In this document: piece by piece, positions 53,899 to 64,000 of the stretch
Position numbering within the stretch: the first letter of the stretch is position 1
Layout of the letters: each line of letters opens with the position of its first letter
Source: Chlorops oryzae
Taxonomy: Eukaryota; Arthropoda; Insecta; Diptera; Chloropidae
Assembly: GCA_020466095.1 (NCBI GenBank)
Contig: CM035806.1
Location: forward strand, 53,607,916-53,671,915
Length of the DNA: 64,000 bases
Reading direction: 5' to 3'
Position numbers and translations under genes: made by a program
Notes under the pieces: generated by a model
Databases searched by the model: none
Told to the model about the DNA's origin: nothing
The model's input: only the letters and a program-made list of their open reading frames with translations

Positions 53899-54027
53899 TT
53901 AGGTCAACTTTGCCTTTCCGAATAATGAATAAACGACCGAAGCTAAAATCATTCCGATTGTGCTACAAAAAAGTGCGACGAAAACGCCCGCCAGTATTAG
54001 GGGAATATCCCTAATGCTATCCGACAT
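53899..54027 (-). CDS. Small membrane peptide, 42 residues (smORF)
   Basis: The minus-strand frame from ATG at 54027 encodes MSDSIRDIPLILAGVFVALF and continues CSTIGMILASVVYSLFGKAK before a TAA. It has a short polar N-terminus, one 25-residue hydrophobic helix with small residues (G, S, A) and a basic tail: a credible single-pass membrane peptide. The start context is acceptable for flies. Upstream, TTTCAG at about 54136 or 54148 could be acceptors for a spliced 5' UTR. Frame is open upstream of the ATG (ENIGSRRGGKSTGRS...), so an N-terminally longer form cannot be excluded. I do not recognise the family. Confidence 0.5.
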   Translation of the reverse strand: MSDSIRDIPLILAGVFVALFCSTIGMILASVVYSLFGKAKLT

Positions 54028-54149
54028 ATTGCGATGATCTGTTCTATTTCGGAAGTAGCTTCGACCTGTTGATTTTCCGCCTCTTCGGCTACCGATGTTT
54101 TCGACCAAAGTTTGCAGCAACAAATTGCACTGAAATCCAAACGCTGAAA

Positions 54150-54887
54150 TTATTTTTTTTGAATTTTTCTTTTGTTTTATTTCCAAAATTTTCTACAATT
54201 CTTCGAAATATTTCAAAAACCGTTGGTTTTGTTTTTATTGTATTTTTTTCTCATTTTATTTTTTCCTTTATATTCAAGCTAGTTTTTACTTTTTTTTTTT
54301 TTTTTTTTTTTTTGTTTGTGCAATGCCTCCTACATGAAGCGAAGGAGTGATTTGAGTGATTTAGGAAAATACTTAAAAAAGCTTCTTCACGAACAAAGCA
54401 GAATTTGACAACTAAAAACGTCTGAGTATTAAAATTGTTGCTTTACCTTACCATGAAACGCTCTCAAATTTTATGACCCAGTAGGAATATTCAAAACCAT
54501 TAGGCTTTCGGTAGCGTGGAAGGTCATCTAAATGCGTGAGTGTTATTAAAAGATAAATAATGTAATTCTCCTACGTAAGGCTTGAATTGGACCGTTGACA
54601 TTGAATGTGGTGTATTTCCATTTTTCTATTTCGAGATATTAAGTGGTGCATGTCCATTACCCAGCACCCGCTATCACCCAGCAAAACTGCGCAGTCTTTA
54701 GAATAGGTAGCTTAACACGAATCCAAAAACTAAATTAACCCACTGTCTTCAATTTTCCCTCAAAGTCGCTGAAAACCGGAAAATAGAAAATTGGAGTTAC
54801 TGCACTTTCAATGTAAACGGTCCAATTAATGAATTGACATCGGAGTGATTTCCTACTGGCAATCGACTTAATATATAATCGGAATTA
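54150..54887. other. Spacer with long T run, possibly 5' region of the smORF gene
   Basis: A T run of about 24 bases at 54290-54313. No promoter could be assigned. Confidence 0.4.
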
Positions 54888-55328
54888 CAGTCGACTCGCA
54901 ATAACTCGAATACCCAATAGATCGAACAGCGTGCTCGAACTCGAACATATTTGCCGCCCTTTCTCTCTCTATAACTCGAACGCAATTTTTTTTTTGTTTT
55001 TGTTCACCGTAGCATTTCATCATTAAAATTTGTTTCTATTTACACGCATGCAAATCAATTTACAAACCTACACACATAATTTACACACAGTTTAAAATTA
55101 AAACCAATCGGTATAAAATTAAATCTTTTTAGTATTAAATTTGAATTTCAATACCAAAAAGTTTTATTTTAATACCTTTTGGTTTTAAAAGATCTCAAAA
55201 ACGAACAAAATTCTCAAATTGTCAAATTGCTCTCGCGATTACATAGCTTTCGTACAAACATACGAGGCGTCTATAGTTCGATTTTATCGAACGTTGATAT
55301 AATAAATCTAGTACGCGCGGATAATATC

Positions 55329-55399
55329 GCTTGTTAGCGTAGTGGAAGCGTTTTTGCTTCGCATTCTGAAAGGTCCGAGTTCGAACCCTGTCGCAGGCG
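55329..55399 (+). repeat. tRNA-like module
   Basis: GCTTGTTAGCGTAGTGGAAG (A box) and GGTCCGAGTTCGAACCCTG (B box) at tRNA spacing. No acceptor stem. Confidence 0.65.
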
Positions 55400-55730
55400 A
55401 AAGAAATTGTGGAAAAATATTGGGGCTTGGAAAAAGGTAAAGTAAATTTTGAACTTGGAAAAAGGATAAATTGATGTACTCGGGAAGGAGAAGACGAAGA
55501 CATACATAGTTGCCAGCGATATAAAGTTGAAGTATCTCGACTACCTTCAGAAATGTGCGTCTGTCCGTCATGCTGTTTCAAGAATTCCTATGAGAGGTTC
55601 TTCTGCTGTGGAATGTTTTTTTTTTTCATAAAAAGAATGGTTGCAAACTTTTTATTCCTCTTAAATTTTTATTCTTATTTATAATTATTACCTACTTATT
55701 CCTCAAAACAAAAAAAACAAAAAAAAATTA

Positions 55731-55795
55731 CGCTCGCCTGACCGGAGATTGAACTCACCGACATCAGATTGTGAGGCAATATCTCTCATTTCTTT
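55731..55795 (-). repeat. tRNA-like module, opposite strand
   Basis: On the minus strand GCCTCACAATCTGATGTCGG precedes a degenerate B box, GTGAGTTCAATCTCCGG; the minus-strand continuation runs into T-rich sequence. It faces the module at 55329. Confidence 0.5.
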
Positions 55796-56345
55796 TCGCT
55801 TTACACATAATTTTTTTTTATTATTCATACGAAAAATGCTCAATTTTTTCTCTCTCTTTATTTAAACCAAAAAGGTTTTAATTTAATTCCTTTTTGGCAT
55901 TGTTCTATATAAAAACCAAAATGGCATTAAATTTAAACTTTAGTTTTTACTGTGCATGTACCTATTACATAGATAGACATGTACCAAAAGATAGTTAATA
56001 TCTTACTTTCCCAATTCCTGCCGTGAGTCTGAATTATCACCTTATATTGCTCTTTTGAGTTTTGATTTGATAAAAAATATGTAATATCTTAAACTAAGCC
56101 GGTTTCAATTAGATCGGGGAGTTATCGCGAGTCCACTGTAGCGAAATCACCTTGTATTTTTTATGTTTTTACGAGAGTCGAGTTATCTGATTGTGGAAAT
56201 AAAACGATGGGCCAGACCTGTCCGATTTTAGAAGACTTTTGTTCTCACCTCGCTCTAACTAAACATATTTTTTCATTCTACATTACATCAACATATTATT
56301 TGTCTATGTTTTTGGAATTACATATTTATGTACAATTTATTTTTA

Positions 56346-57944
56346 TATACCTTTGCCGAAGGAAAGGGTATATTAAGTTTGGCACGTAGTATGTAACATA
56401 CCAAAGGAGTCGCGATAGATAAAGACATATATATATATTCTTGATCAGGGTGACAAGAGGAGTCGATCTAGCCATGTCTGTCTGTCTGTCTGTCTGTCGG
56501 TCACACTTTAGTTTTTCGTAATTTACTCCTAAGCCATGAAAGATATCATATTGAAATTTGGCATAGACTTGAACCAGGTAAATGTCCGAAAAACTGCATA
56601 CAAATTTTTTTCGTAGTCCCTTCTTGGGTCGTGGGAAGTGGTTCAGAAGTTTCAAAAATCACGATTTTTAACGTTTTTCGTGAATAACTTTTTTTACTAT
56701 ACATCCCAGCTTATTGAAATTTGGTGTGTCTATAGCTATTATGTAGACTTAAGGGGGTCTTCTCATTGAGCAACTTTTTTTTTCGACTTTTTTTTTTGCA
56801 TTTCATTATAGCTTGGGTAGTTGTGAATATGCCCATAAAAGGATTTTTTGAAATTCGAAATAGTTTAGAGGATATAGCCTTCTTTGTCGAGCAAGATCTG
56901 CGCTAAAACGAGTAATTTTTGCGTTGCTTCAAACTTTAAACGCGTTTATCTCGAAACCACGTTTTTCGAACTGGCGGCCATGATATCTCCAGTTCAACTG
57001 AACCGATTTTCATGAAACAAAGTGGAATCGACGCAGAATTGTCACCATTCTCGGGTGAACCTCGACCATAATTTTAAAAATTTTTTTACTATTTTTTTTT
57101 TTACACTAAACTACAAAAAAAAAGCCCGAAATTGAAATTTTTTTTTGAATGGCCGCCATTTTGTCAAAAAAAAATCACAAAATTAAGCTTGAGGTTCACC
57201 CGAGAATTACATCTATACTGATTATAACCCCGTTTTTTTTTTCCATTTCGGACGCTCCGGAGACCCGGAATCGTGGCCGCCGTGACGGCACCTTTTTTTT
57301 CACCACCAACTTTGAAGTCTCATTACTTTTTGAACAGCCCACGTATCGAGGCAAAAAAATTTTTTTTATTTACTTTGAACTTTTTGTAATACAATAAATA
57401 AAAAAAGTTTTCAATTATTCTTTGCGTTTTCAAATAAGAATTTTTTTAAAAAGGGTCCAAAAAACGGGTTTTCAATGAGAAGACCCCCTTAAGCTTTCGC
57501 TGAGAAAAAATTGCGACATCGCTATAACTATGGTCATCATCCTACACTTAGAAAAAAAACACTCTTTCTTTTATTCTCAAATCTGCATAAAAAAATGATT
57601 TTTTTGCTTCTTTTGATTGTGTATTTAGCCGCCAAATAAAGTCTTCACTTATGGTTAAATTTTGACCACGACCACAATTCGCGAAATTCGCAAAAATTCG
57701 CAGCTAGACAAAGTGTCTTCTAACGGTTAAAATTTGACCACGCCCACCATTCGCAAAAATTTTGTACTTAATAATAATAATTGTGAAGCTAAATCGAAGC
57801 ACTGATAAGGTGTAGCTAGATATCCAAGATAGAACAACGAAAACGGCAAGAATTTTTGTTAGGGTAATGTTTAAACATATTTTTGGCTGAGAAAAAGGTA
57901 TGTGTGCAATCGGTTTAGCCGACGTAAACTTCTTTACTTGTTTT
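56346..57944. repeat. Dispersed repeat, copy B, split by a TTAA-target MITE
   Basis: Same family and block order as 23605-27017. It contains a CTGT array near 56477-56497. Its junctions are intact where copy A is broken, and the reverse. Confidence 0.85.
56753..57488. mobile_element. TTAA-target MITE, copy 2
   Basis: GGGGGTCTTCTCATTGAG and TCAATGAGAAGACCCCC are inverse; TTAA flanks both (56749-56752, 57489-57492). Copy A of the surrounding repeat has a single TTAA at the same place (GCAGACTTAAGCTTTCG at 26570), proving the boundaries. Confidence 0.92.
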
Positions 57945-58920
57945 TTTTTTAAATTTATCAACATTAAAAGCGTTCGAATGACGTATTGATCGCATAAAGT
58001 CCATTGCTTACAATATACAAGTTTTGAGGCTTCGCGGTAGTCGTGGGTAGGTATAATTTAGTGAAGTTCAAGGTCCGATTTCCCAAGCACATTTGCTCCA
58101 TTGTAATCATCGGTTACAAATAACTGCTGGGAAGTCGGCAGCGCATGCACACACAACACACACACAATTTTGATTTTGAATGTATAGGTCTGGACATCAC
58201 TGGTATAAACTGATGTCACCGTTTGGTAAAATTGGCTACTCAAAATGTTTTCATTTGCGAGTAAGGCATACTTATGTATTTATAAGTGAAAAATGTAAAA
58301 CTGGACTCTCTTGCATACACCAAAGGTGAGTTCCGATCACCTTTAATGAAAAATGCATCGTTTTTTTAATGGATTTCAGCCTTTTAAAAGAAAAGGTGCT
58401 CTAGTTTATTATTCACACACAAAGTGTATGTCTGTCATTCTGTCTACCTGTCTGTAAGCACTTCGGTATGACTAAGAGATCAGACCAGTTTTTGGGTACC
58501 TTGAATTCTAGGGTGTAACCATAAAGCAAAGCGTAGATACGGACTTGTTTTCGTTCATTGTACGACAATTAAGTACATACCTATTACGAAACAATTTTGT
58601 AAACTGTGAAGCGCACTTACGAAAGTTTCATTACTTTGCCACGAAAATCGATAGCAGCTGGTCACCTTATAGTTCCTCTAAACGAAAATTCATATCCTTA
58701 ATATAATATTTCAAAAAATGAATAAATAAATGACAATAACAACAACAACGGTCACAATCAATATACACATACTTTATTAATATTTTTGTATATAATATAT
58801 ATTTTCATAAATACGTTATTCAATTGTGTATCGTACATCGAAATGCGTTTGTGAATCTATTTGCATGCTTTTTTTTTGCTTTTTTTTTTTGTAAATTCCG
58901 CATAAACCAGGCAACTATAC
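57945..58920. other. Spacer, nothing recognised
   Basis: No supported gene or repeat boundary; the 61-codon minus frame at 58058-58243 lacks support. Confidence 0.4.
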
Positions 58921-59175
58921 ATATCGCACACCCTCTTCTAAGGTGACACAACTCAAAAATCGTCAATTTTGAGTTAACATATGGAACTTGGTCATAGTTC
59001 ACCTCTCTATCTGCACGAAAAATTCTATTCCGTTTTGGCTATTATAAAAAGCTGAAATACTCCGTCAATGCCTTTCCTCTTGCTTTAATTGACACTGCGA
59101 CGCATTTTGTTTTTTGCGTTTTCTGAAAAATGAGAAATTTTGAGTTGTGTCACCTTAGAAGAGGGTGTGCGATAT
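58921..59175. mobile_element. MITE with TATCGCACACCCTCTTC ends, intact copy
   Basis: ATATCGCACACCCTCTTCTA is inverse to TAGAAGAGGGTGTGCGATAT, and ACACAACTCAAAA against TTTTGAGTTGTGT extends it. This is the uninterrupted relative of 17710-18148. Confidence 0.9.
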
Positions 59176-59246
59176 GTATATAAAAAAAATTGATTTTCTG
59201 GTATTTCTTTTTTGACCACGCCCCCATTGCAACGAAATGAATATCA

Positions 59247-59435
59247 TCATTTATTCGCACGCTTTTGTTTTCTAATGGCGGCTTCGATATTGTAAGTAGT
59301 GGGAAATTTCCTTGGAGCCGGGCACAAACGAATCTCAGAACACAAAATTTTTTCGTTGCCCCCTTTATGGGAAATGCGTTCTTTCCGATTTCTTTCCCAA
59401 TTAAATGCATCGGCAAATCTCCGTGACCATAACAA
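59247..59435 (-). CDS. Possible terminal exon, function unknown
   Basis: A minus-strand frame with no ATG of its own reads WSRRFADAFNWERNRKERIS, then HKGGNEKILCSEIRLCPAPR and ends AAIRKQKRANK with a TGA. The DNA is GC-richer than its surroundings and the peptide is well mixed, so it may be a last exon or a decayed gene piece. A TCACGGAG acceptor near 59417 is possible. No domain recognised. Confidence 0.3.
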   Translation of the reverse strand: MLWSRRFADAFNWERNRKERISHKGGNEKILCSEIRLCPAPRKFPTTYNIEAAIRKQKRANK

Positions 59436-59544
59436 TCGTATTATTGTGTGTGTATGTGTATGTGAATGTGATTTTCAACGTACATACAAACAAATTTCTT
59501 ATTTATTTTCTTCATTAATACATTTAGAGTCATTATGCAATTAA

Positions 59545-60627
59545 AATATATATATATAAATTAATTTTTTTTTATGTTTCTTTGTTTAGCTTTTTCCCAT
59601 GAAGATTTTTTATTTTGATTTTTTTAACCACCAGGCTTTAAGAAATTGAGTGAATCCGATTCTTTCAAACAAAGTTACAGATTCCAATGGAACTCAATGT
59701 ACAAACTGATCGTCCCCTTTGAAGGGATATGAAACTCAGGACGTGGTGTAGTAAATTGTTTAATAATTTCCTAAGCTAAAAGTTGTGGGGACCATCTACC
59801 ATGCAAAAAAAAATCGCTTATAAAATCTTTTGCTGATCTTGCTATTGAAATCCTTCATATTTTTTTTTAAAAAGAAGGCGTTTTTAACAAAACGATGGCC
59901 TGTCAGAAGAATCTTAAATGCCAGAATAAAATGGAAAATGAATTATATAAATAGAAAATAAAAATTGAAAATAGAAGAAAAAAAAACTTAAATTTCTTTC
60001 AAGGACCATCTTTTCTCTTCCGTTGTTTTCAATATCCCAGCAAATCATTGGTGATCACTGATCACTGAAATCGATGTACATATGTACCTCATTATGTCAG
60101 AGATCGATTCGTTTTCAAATCAAAATAAATATGCATAATCAAAATGATGAAACCTTTGGGTCCTGATACGGTTTTATGGCGAAAAATAAAAATATTGTTG
60201 ATATAGACACACCACGTTTGGCATGCAATTCAGCGGAACTCCAGCTGCCACAAAGACGTTTAGAAACTTCAGAAGTACTTTAAATTGTGTGCCATAACCC
60301 GCTCATCGTTTGAGACCGTGAAAAATTATTCAGGTCCATCGGTTTGAACGCAGAGTAAGTATAATTAAACTATAAAAAAAAAAAAAAAAAATTACAAAAC
60401 TCCCTTCTGACAGTTTTAGTCCACCAAAAATAAAAGGCGAAAAATTTTGTTTGCTACCTTCAATTTGTTAAATACGCCTTGATTAGGAAATATGAAATTT
60501 ATTAATCAAATTCCGAGTCCCAATTTATTTTATTATATTTCTATGGAAAAACTTCTAGGTAAATATTTAAATTTTTCCCCCAAGTTATTTATCTCTCTTT
60601 TAAATCACACACCCCGCATCACTCCCC
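59545..60627. other. Spacer, nothing recognised
   Basis: AT-rich with an A run at 60374-60390; no gene support. Confidence 0.4.
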
Positions 60628-60634
60628 TATAAAG
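60628..60634 (+). promoter_or_regulatory. TATA box candidate
   Basis: TATAAAG, 39 bases before the ATG at 60667; a transcript start near 60658 would leave a very short 5' UTR. Confidence 0.35.
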
Positions 60635-60666
60635 AATCGACTGCAAAATCATCGCACTAAGTTCAT

Positions 60667-60888
60667 ATGATTAAGCTTTGTGGCGGACCCGGTGTATGTG
60701 GTTCTAAGCTCCCCCATCCGCAGTCATACAATATATGTATGCAACTTCAAGGCAGTAGACTTACAAAGCTTTTTAAAGGTGTATCTATCTATGATGTGGT
60801 GTGGTCTATCGAAGGGACAAGAAACAAAAAATGTCCCCAAGAATGGCCTTCATTCATGGGTCAGAAGCAGTGCTCGTGGTGGCCTTAG
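60667..60888 (+). CDS. Possible small Cys/Gly/Trp-containing protein, 73 residues
   Basis: The frame begins MIKLCGGPGVCGSKLPHPQS and ends GQKQCSWWP; five cysteines (two near the start, one in the middle, two near the end). No signal peptide on this start. A TATA box upstream and AATAAA at 60979-60984 frame it like a short gene, but the 5' UTR would be only about 10 bases. It may instead be an exon whose signal peptide lies elsewhere, or chance. Confidence 0.3.
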   Translation: MIKLCGGPGVCGSKLPHPQSYNICMQLQGSRLTKLFKGVSIYDVVWSIEGTRNKKCPQEWPSFMGQKQCSWWP

Positions 60889-61231
60889 GAGGTATTTAAA
60901 ACATTAACGAGAAACATATTGAGCAAGTAGCCTGTCTTTGAACGGCTTTTGTTGACTTAATGGACTAAAAAAACACATAATAAATATATGTAATGGAGAC
61001 ATAATGTTTTGGAGGTCTTAATATTAAAATAATTTTTTTTTAATTTCATCAAACGAAGAATTTTCGACAATTTTAAATCAGCTTATTCTTAAGTTTCTTA
61101 TATCGTAACTACAATTTTTGTGCAGTCATTATGAAGCATACATATTCCACGGATTTTTTCTTATTTCTCTTTTTTGATATTTCGCTTTTTGTGTTCTTCT
61201 TTTCTGTTGACCCCGATGTTGTTTTCTTATT

Positions 61232-62644
61232 CAGCCTTATTCTAAATTCCATGCGGAAAAATTTTTCGCTAGTGAAACAAAACTCGCGCGAAAAATATTT
61301 CGGTATTGTGAATTTCGCGCGAATTGCATGAACGATTTTTTTTTTTTTTTTTTTTTTGAGGGGAAAATTCGTTATTTCTAGTCCGGCGAGTTCTCGCTGT
61401 TTTAAACGGAAATGCTCATTGAAAAAGTAACAAATTTTCAAAAAGTGAAAAATGTTTAGAGTGTCGCGACGCGTCGCTGCGTATATTATTGGAAGAAGAG
61501 GAGAAAAAGAAGAAATTCGAGTTTTAAATTCCCAGATAATCGTTCGGCGAAGGTTAAAGCCCAAAATCCAACATTACGAGAGCGCGATGCGAGACGAGAC
61601 GCACACAAATTTCAATACATTCAATCATATGGTTCAAGCTCCAATGTATCGCACTGCGAGACCTCGTAGCGAGAAAATTTTGAAAAATTGAATATTTCTC
61701 ATTGCGAGGCAATTTGACAGGTTAATGATGTACCTATTTTTTTGAGTACTCGCTATTGGGTACTCGTTTCAACTAATAAAACAAAAACTGTTCACTGTTC
61801 CGTGAAAAAGAGCTTTTAAAATATTCCGTGAGCTTTGGTTCATTTTGAAAATTTTTTGAAAAGTTTTGAAAATTCTTGAAATCTTTGAATTAAAATTTTA
61901 ACTCAAGTGATAACGTATAATTTTTATGAGTATTCGGCACTCGTAAAATTGGTACTCGGTTCAAATACTGCATTACTAGAAGCGAAATTATGCCATCATC
62001 TGCGTGAGGCAAAACTCGCACTGGAGATTGAAATGCGTCACGCAAAAAATTTTCGTGACGTCGCGCACTCTCGCATCGGTCTCTCGCAATATTGGATTTT
62101 AGGCATAAGAGACCAGCGTAATCCTTTGGAAATGTCAGAATCATTGTGAGTATAACAAAATTTGAAATTTACTAAAACCAAGTGTCGATTATTTGCAAAA
62201 ATGTCAAATTTTCAGATTTCATCAATACTTCAGAGCGAACAAGGAAATATTCAAATATTTATTGAATATTTTAACTGCCTCTTTATCACGAACTAGAAAA
62301 TCGTCCGCAGTGCAACCAATGGTCAAATTGTGCGCTTGCTTGCGGTTTTTCGTAGAAGGATACCAAAAAGGCGTATGAAACGATTACGAGGTGGTCGAAA
62401 AATAATAAATTTTTTTGCATTTTCATTAAACTTACATGTTTCCGCCAGCGTTCGCCAAGATATACATACATAATAGGCGAATAGTTTCACGTGAAATGAC
62501 AACGAATTTGTCGGAAAAAAAACTCGTCGAGAATAAGGCGAATTTTTCAATTTAGCGAGTTATTTCACGCGAGTTGGGGCTTAGAATAGGGGAAGTAGAA
62601 ACTAGCGAATAAGCTCACGCGAAATTCTATTTAGAATAAGGCTG
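61232..62644. mobile_element. Outer TIR element with CAGCCTTATTCTAAA ends, holding a nested MITE
   Basis: CAGCCTTATTCTAAATTCC at the left is inverse to GAAATTCTATTTAGAATAAGGCTG at the right. GCGCGAA/TTCGCGCG motifs occur on both inner flanks. The MITE at 61560-62103 is nested in it. Confidence 0.7.
61560..62103. mobile_element. MITE, TIR CCCAAAATCCAACATT, copy 2
   Basis: CCCAAAATCCAACATTACGA and TCGCAATATTGGATTTTAGG are inverse. Interior matches 21411-21960 closely (CAATCATATGGTTCAAGCTC, GAGTACTCGCTATTGGGTAC), with point differences. Confidence 0.85.
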
Positions 62645-64000
62645 ATTATATTTGTTTTTATGTTTGTTTTCTTGAGAAAACTTTAGTTATGGGTCTCCTC
62701 TTTCATTTGAGTTCAATTGATTTTGTTTGCTCACTATCCCAGAACCATATAAAAATTGATATAAAAAAAAAGGAACAAAACTTGTAGCCTACATTCCATA
62801 CTTTTGCCAGGAGGACATTTCCTTTATTCTATTTTGATTTAATTAGTAACATACATATATATGGGGATTATTATTTGCGACAATTATAAAACTTACATCA
62901 GTTCAGACAGTTCAAATCTCTTCATTTGCCCGAATCTTTTATTTCAAATCTCACGTAGTGACGATAAGAGTCCAAAGAGTTTTCCCAGTTGTACTGACTC
63001 TTCAAAAAAATCGCCGAAAAACTTTGCCGGCGTTAAGAGACATTGAAGCTTTGTAAGGCTTACTTATTTCAGTTTCCAACTATTTTTTTGCTACATTAGT
63101 CAAAACCAATCAAACCCAGTCAAAACTACTAAGAATAACTGCTAAAGTCTGCCTGTCAACCTGTGATGTTCCGCCTTCTGTTTTTACGGCATGAATTGAG
63201 CAATGAGCTTGAGCTATGCCGAGATTTTTGGTGGCATAAAACTGATGTTAGCGGGGCAGGAATAATAGGGCATAATAAGGCATTTCGTCTTTAAAGTTAA
63301 GACATTGAGAAGGCTATTTGATAAAAAAAAAATATACATACTTATCAGTAAAATAGTGATTGTACCCTTTCTCGGTAGAAAGTAATTAATTCCTAACAAT
63401 GTATTCATTATCCTAAAATTTAATTCAAATTCCAAGTAAAACTGTAAGAGAAATGTTGTTCCATTAACCGATTTCTAAATTTTTGGCTTAATGAAAGAAT
63501 TAAAGCTTGAATTGCTTATTATAATTTCGTTTCGCTAATATTTTCTTTAGTCTTTAATTAGTTAAAATGAATCAAACCCAGTAACTAATAATCTACTTAA
63601 GAATAACTCTAAAGAGTGTATCCTAGTATAAAGTCGCATTCACTATATATAGCTGTCAATGAATAGACAATGAAGTTTGAGCTTAAATAGAAATTTTTGT
63701 GCATAAAATGTAATGTTGATGCCAAGAATAAATATGGGCATAAAGTCTATTTTCGATTCTTAAAGTATAACATTTAGAACGGAACGTATTTGAAATAAAA
63801 AGGAAACCAATACAACTGTATATAAAAAATAAGTCGAAAAGTAGTCGGTAGCAAGTTTAAATTACGAAATTTCAACCTAAAATAGGCATATGAATTAAAA
63901 GAATTCAAGCAGAAAAATGAATGAAAGATTTTCCATTCAGTTTGTCTTATGAAATGAAAAATAAATAAAATATGGCCTTGATTAAAACATATTTTGCGAT
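62645..64000. other. Spacer to window end, nothing firm
   Basis: AT-rich. A frame at 62861-63046 has a short polar C-terminal part (DDKSPKSFPSCTDSSKKSPK) after a possible CACGTAG acceptor at 62958, but support is too thin to call an exon. Confidence 0.35.

Larger units (their letters stand above)
54888..56138. mobile_element. Pogo-like TIR element of 1.25 kb with two tRNA-like modules
   Basis: CAGTCGACTCGCAATAACTC is inverse to GAGTTATCGCGAGTCCACTG; TA borders both. The TIR resembles that of the mini-MITE at 49325. Inside, ACCAAAAAG/CTTTTTGGT-type motifs recur on both sides (near 55145-55190 and 55868-55930), and two tRNA-like modules face each other (55329 plus, 55795 minus). No transposase. 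Confidence 0.7.

Noticed and set aside
55222..55581. 119-codon minus ORF
   Set aside because: Lies within the pogo-like element and across an opposite-strand tRNA-like module; no domain.
62861..63046. 61-codon ORF with a Ser/Lys/Pro-rich end, possible last exon
   Set aside because: The acceptor is plausible but no upstream exon, promoter or domain can be joined to it.

Overview
The window looks like nuclear DNA of a higher dipteran fly: AT-rich, long introns and intergenic stretches, short GT-AG introns, TATA box/short 5' UTR promoters and very many small DNA transposons. No bacterial, plasmid or viral gene organisation is visible. A repeat-rich schizophoran such as a tephritid fits; the species cannot be named from sequence alone.

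The left third (about 8-21.2 kb, + strand) carries the 3' end of a whirlin-type PDZ gene, best matched to Drosophila dyschronic (dysc). Two candidate upstream exons (8035-8115, 17305-17391) and three certain exons (19390-19581, 19660-19752, 20302-20430) all begin and end in phase 0. The last three encode the C-terminal PDZ domain. An in-frame TAA at 20428-20430 is followed directly by 244 further open codons in the same frame, a strong candidate for stop-codon readthrough (or a sequence error).

Between 40.5 and 48.3 kb lies a + strand cluster of three genes for secreted proteins with one shared plan: TATA box, start codon about 70 bases later, a 15-base first coding exon encoding five residues, a phase-0 intron inside the signal peptide, then one main exon. 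Two encode peptides of 61 and 70 residues with two cysteines; the third encodes a Gly/His-rich repeat protein of about 1,060 residues, interrupted by a single in-frame TGA at a repeat junction. A small spliced ORF of unknown function (41552-41892) sits among them. Other weaker gene candidates: a 42-residue one-helix membrane peptide (53899-54027, minus), short ORFs at 34639, 59247 and 60667, and a decayed unrecognised gene at 36675-37316 (minus).

The rest is mostly layered mobile DNA, often with boundaries that can be read from terminal inverted repeats (TIRs), target duplications (TSDs) and intact copies elsewhere in the window: TTAA-TSD MITEs, TA-TSD (Tc1/pogo-like) MITEs, TWA-TSD (Harbinger-like) MITEs, hAT-like elements with 8-bp TSDs (one a long foldback inside a broken Tc1 transposase gene), two SINEs with clear TSDs, a LINE reverse-transcriptase scrap and a zeste-type Myb gene fragment. 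The most unusual set is a group of TIR elements sharing ends of the type TACCCTGCAGNAA, each filled with its own private short palindromic motif; some of these, and one unrelated pogo-like element, contain tRNA-like pol III promoter modules.
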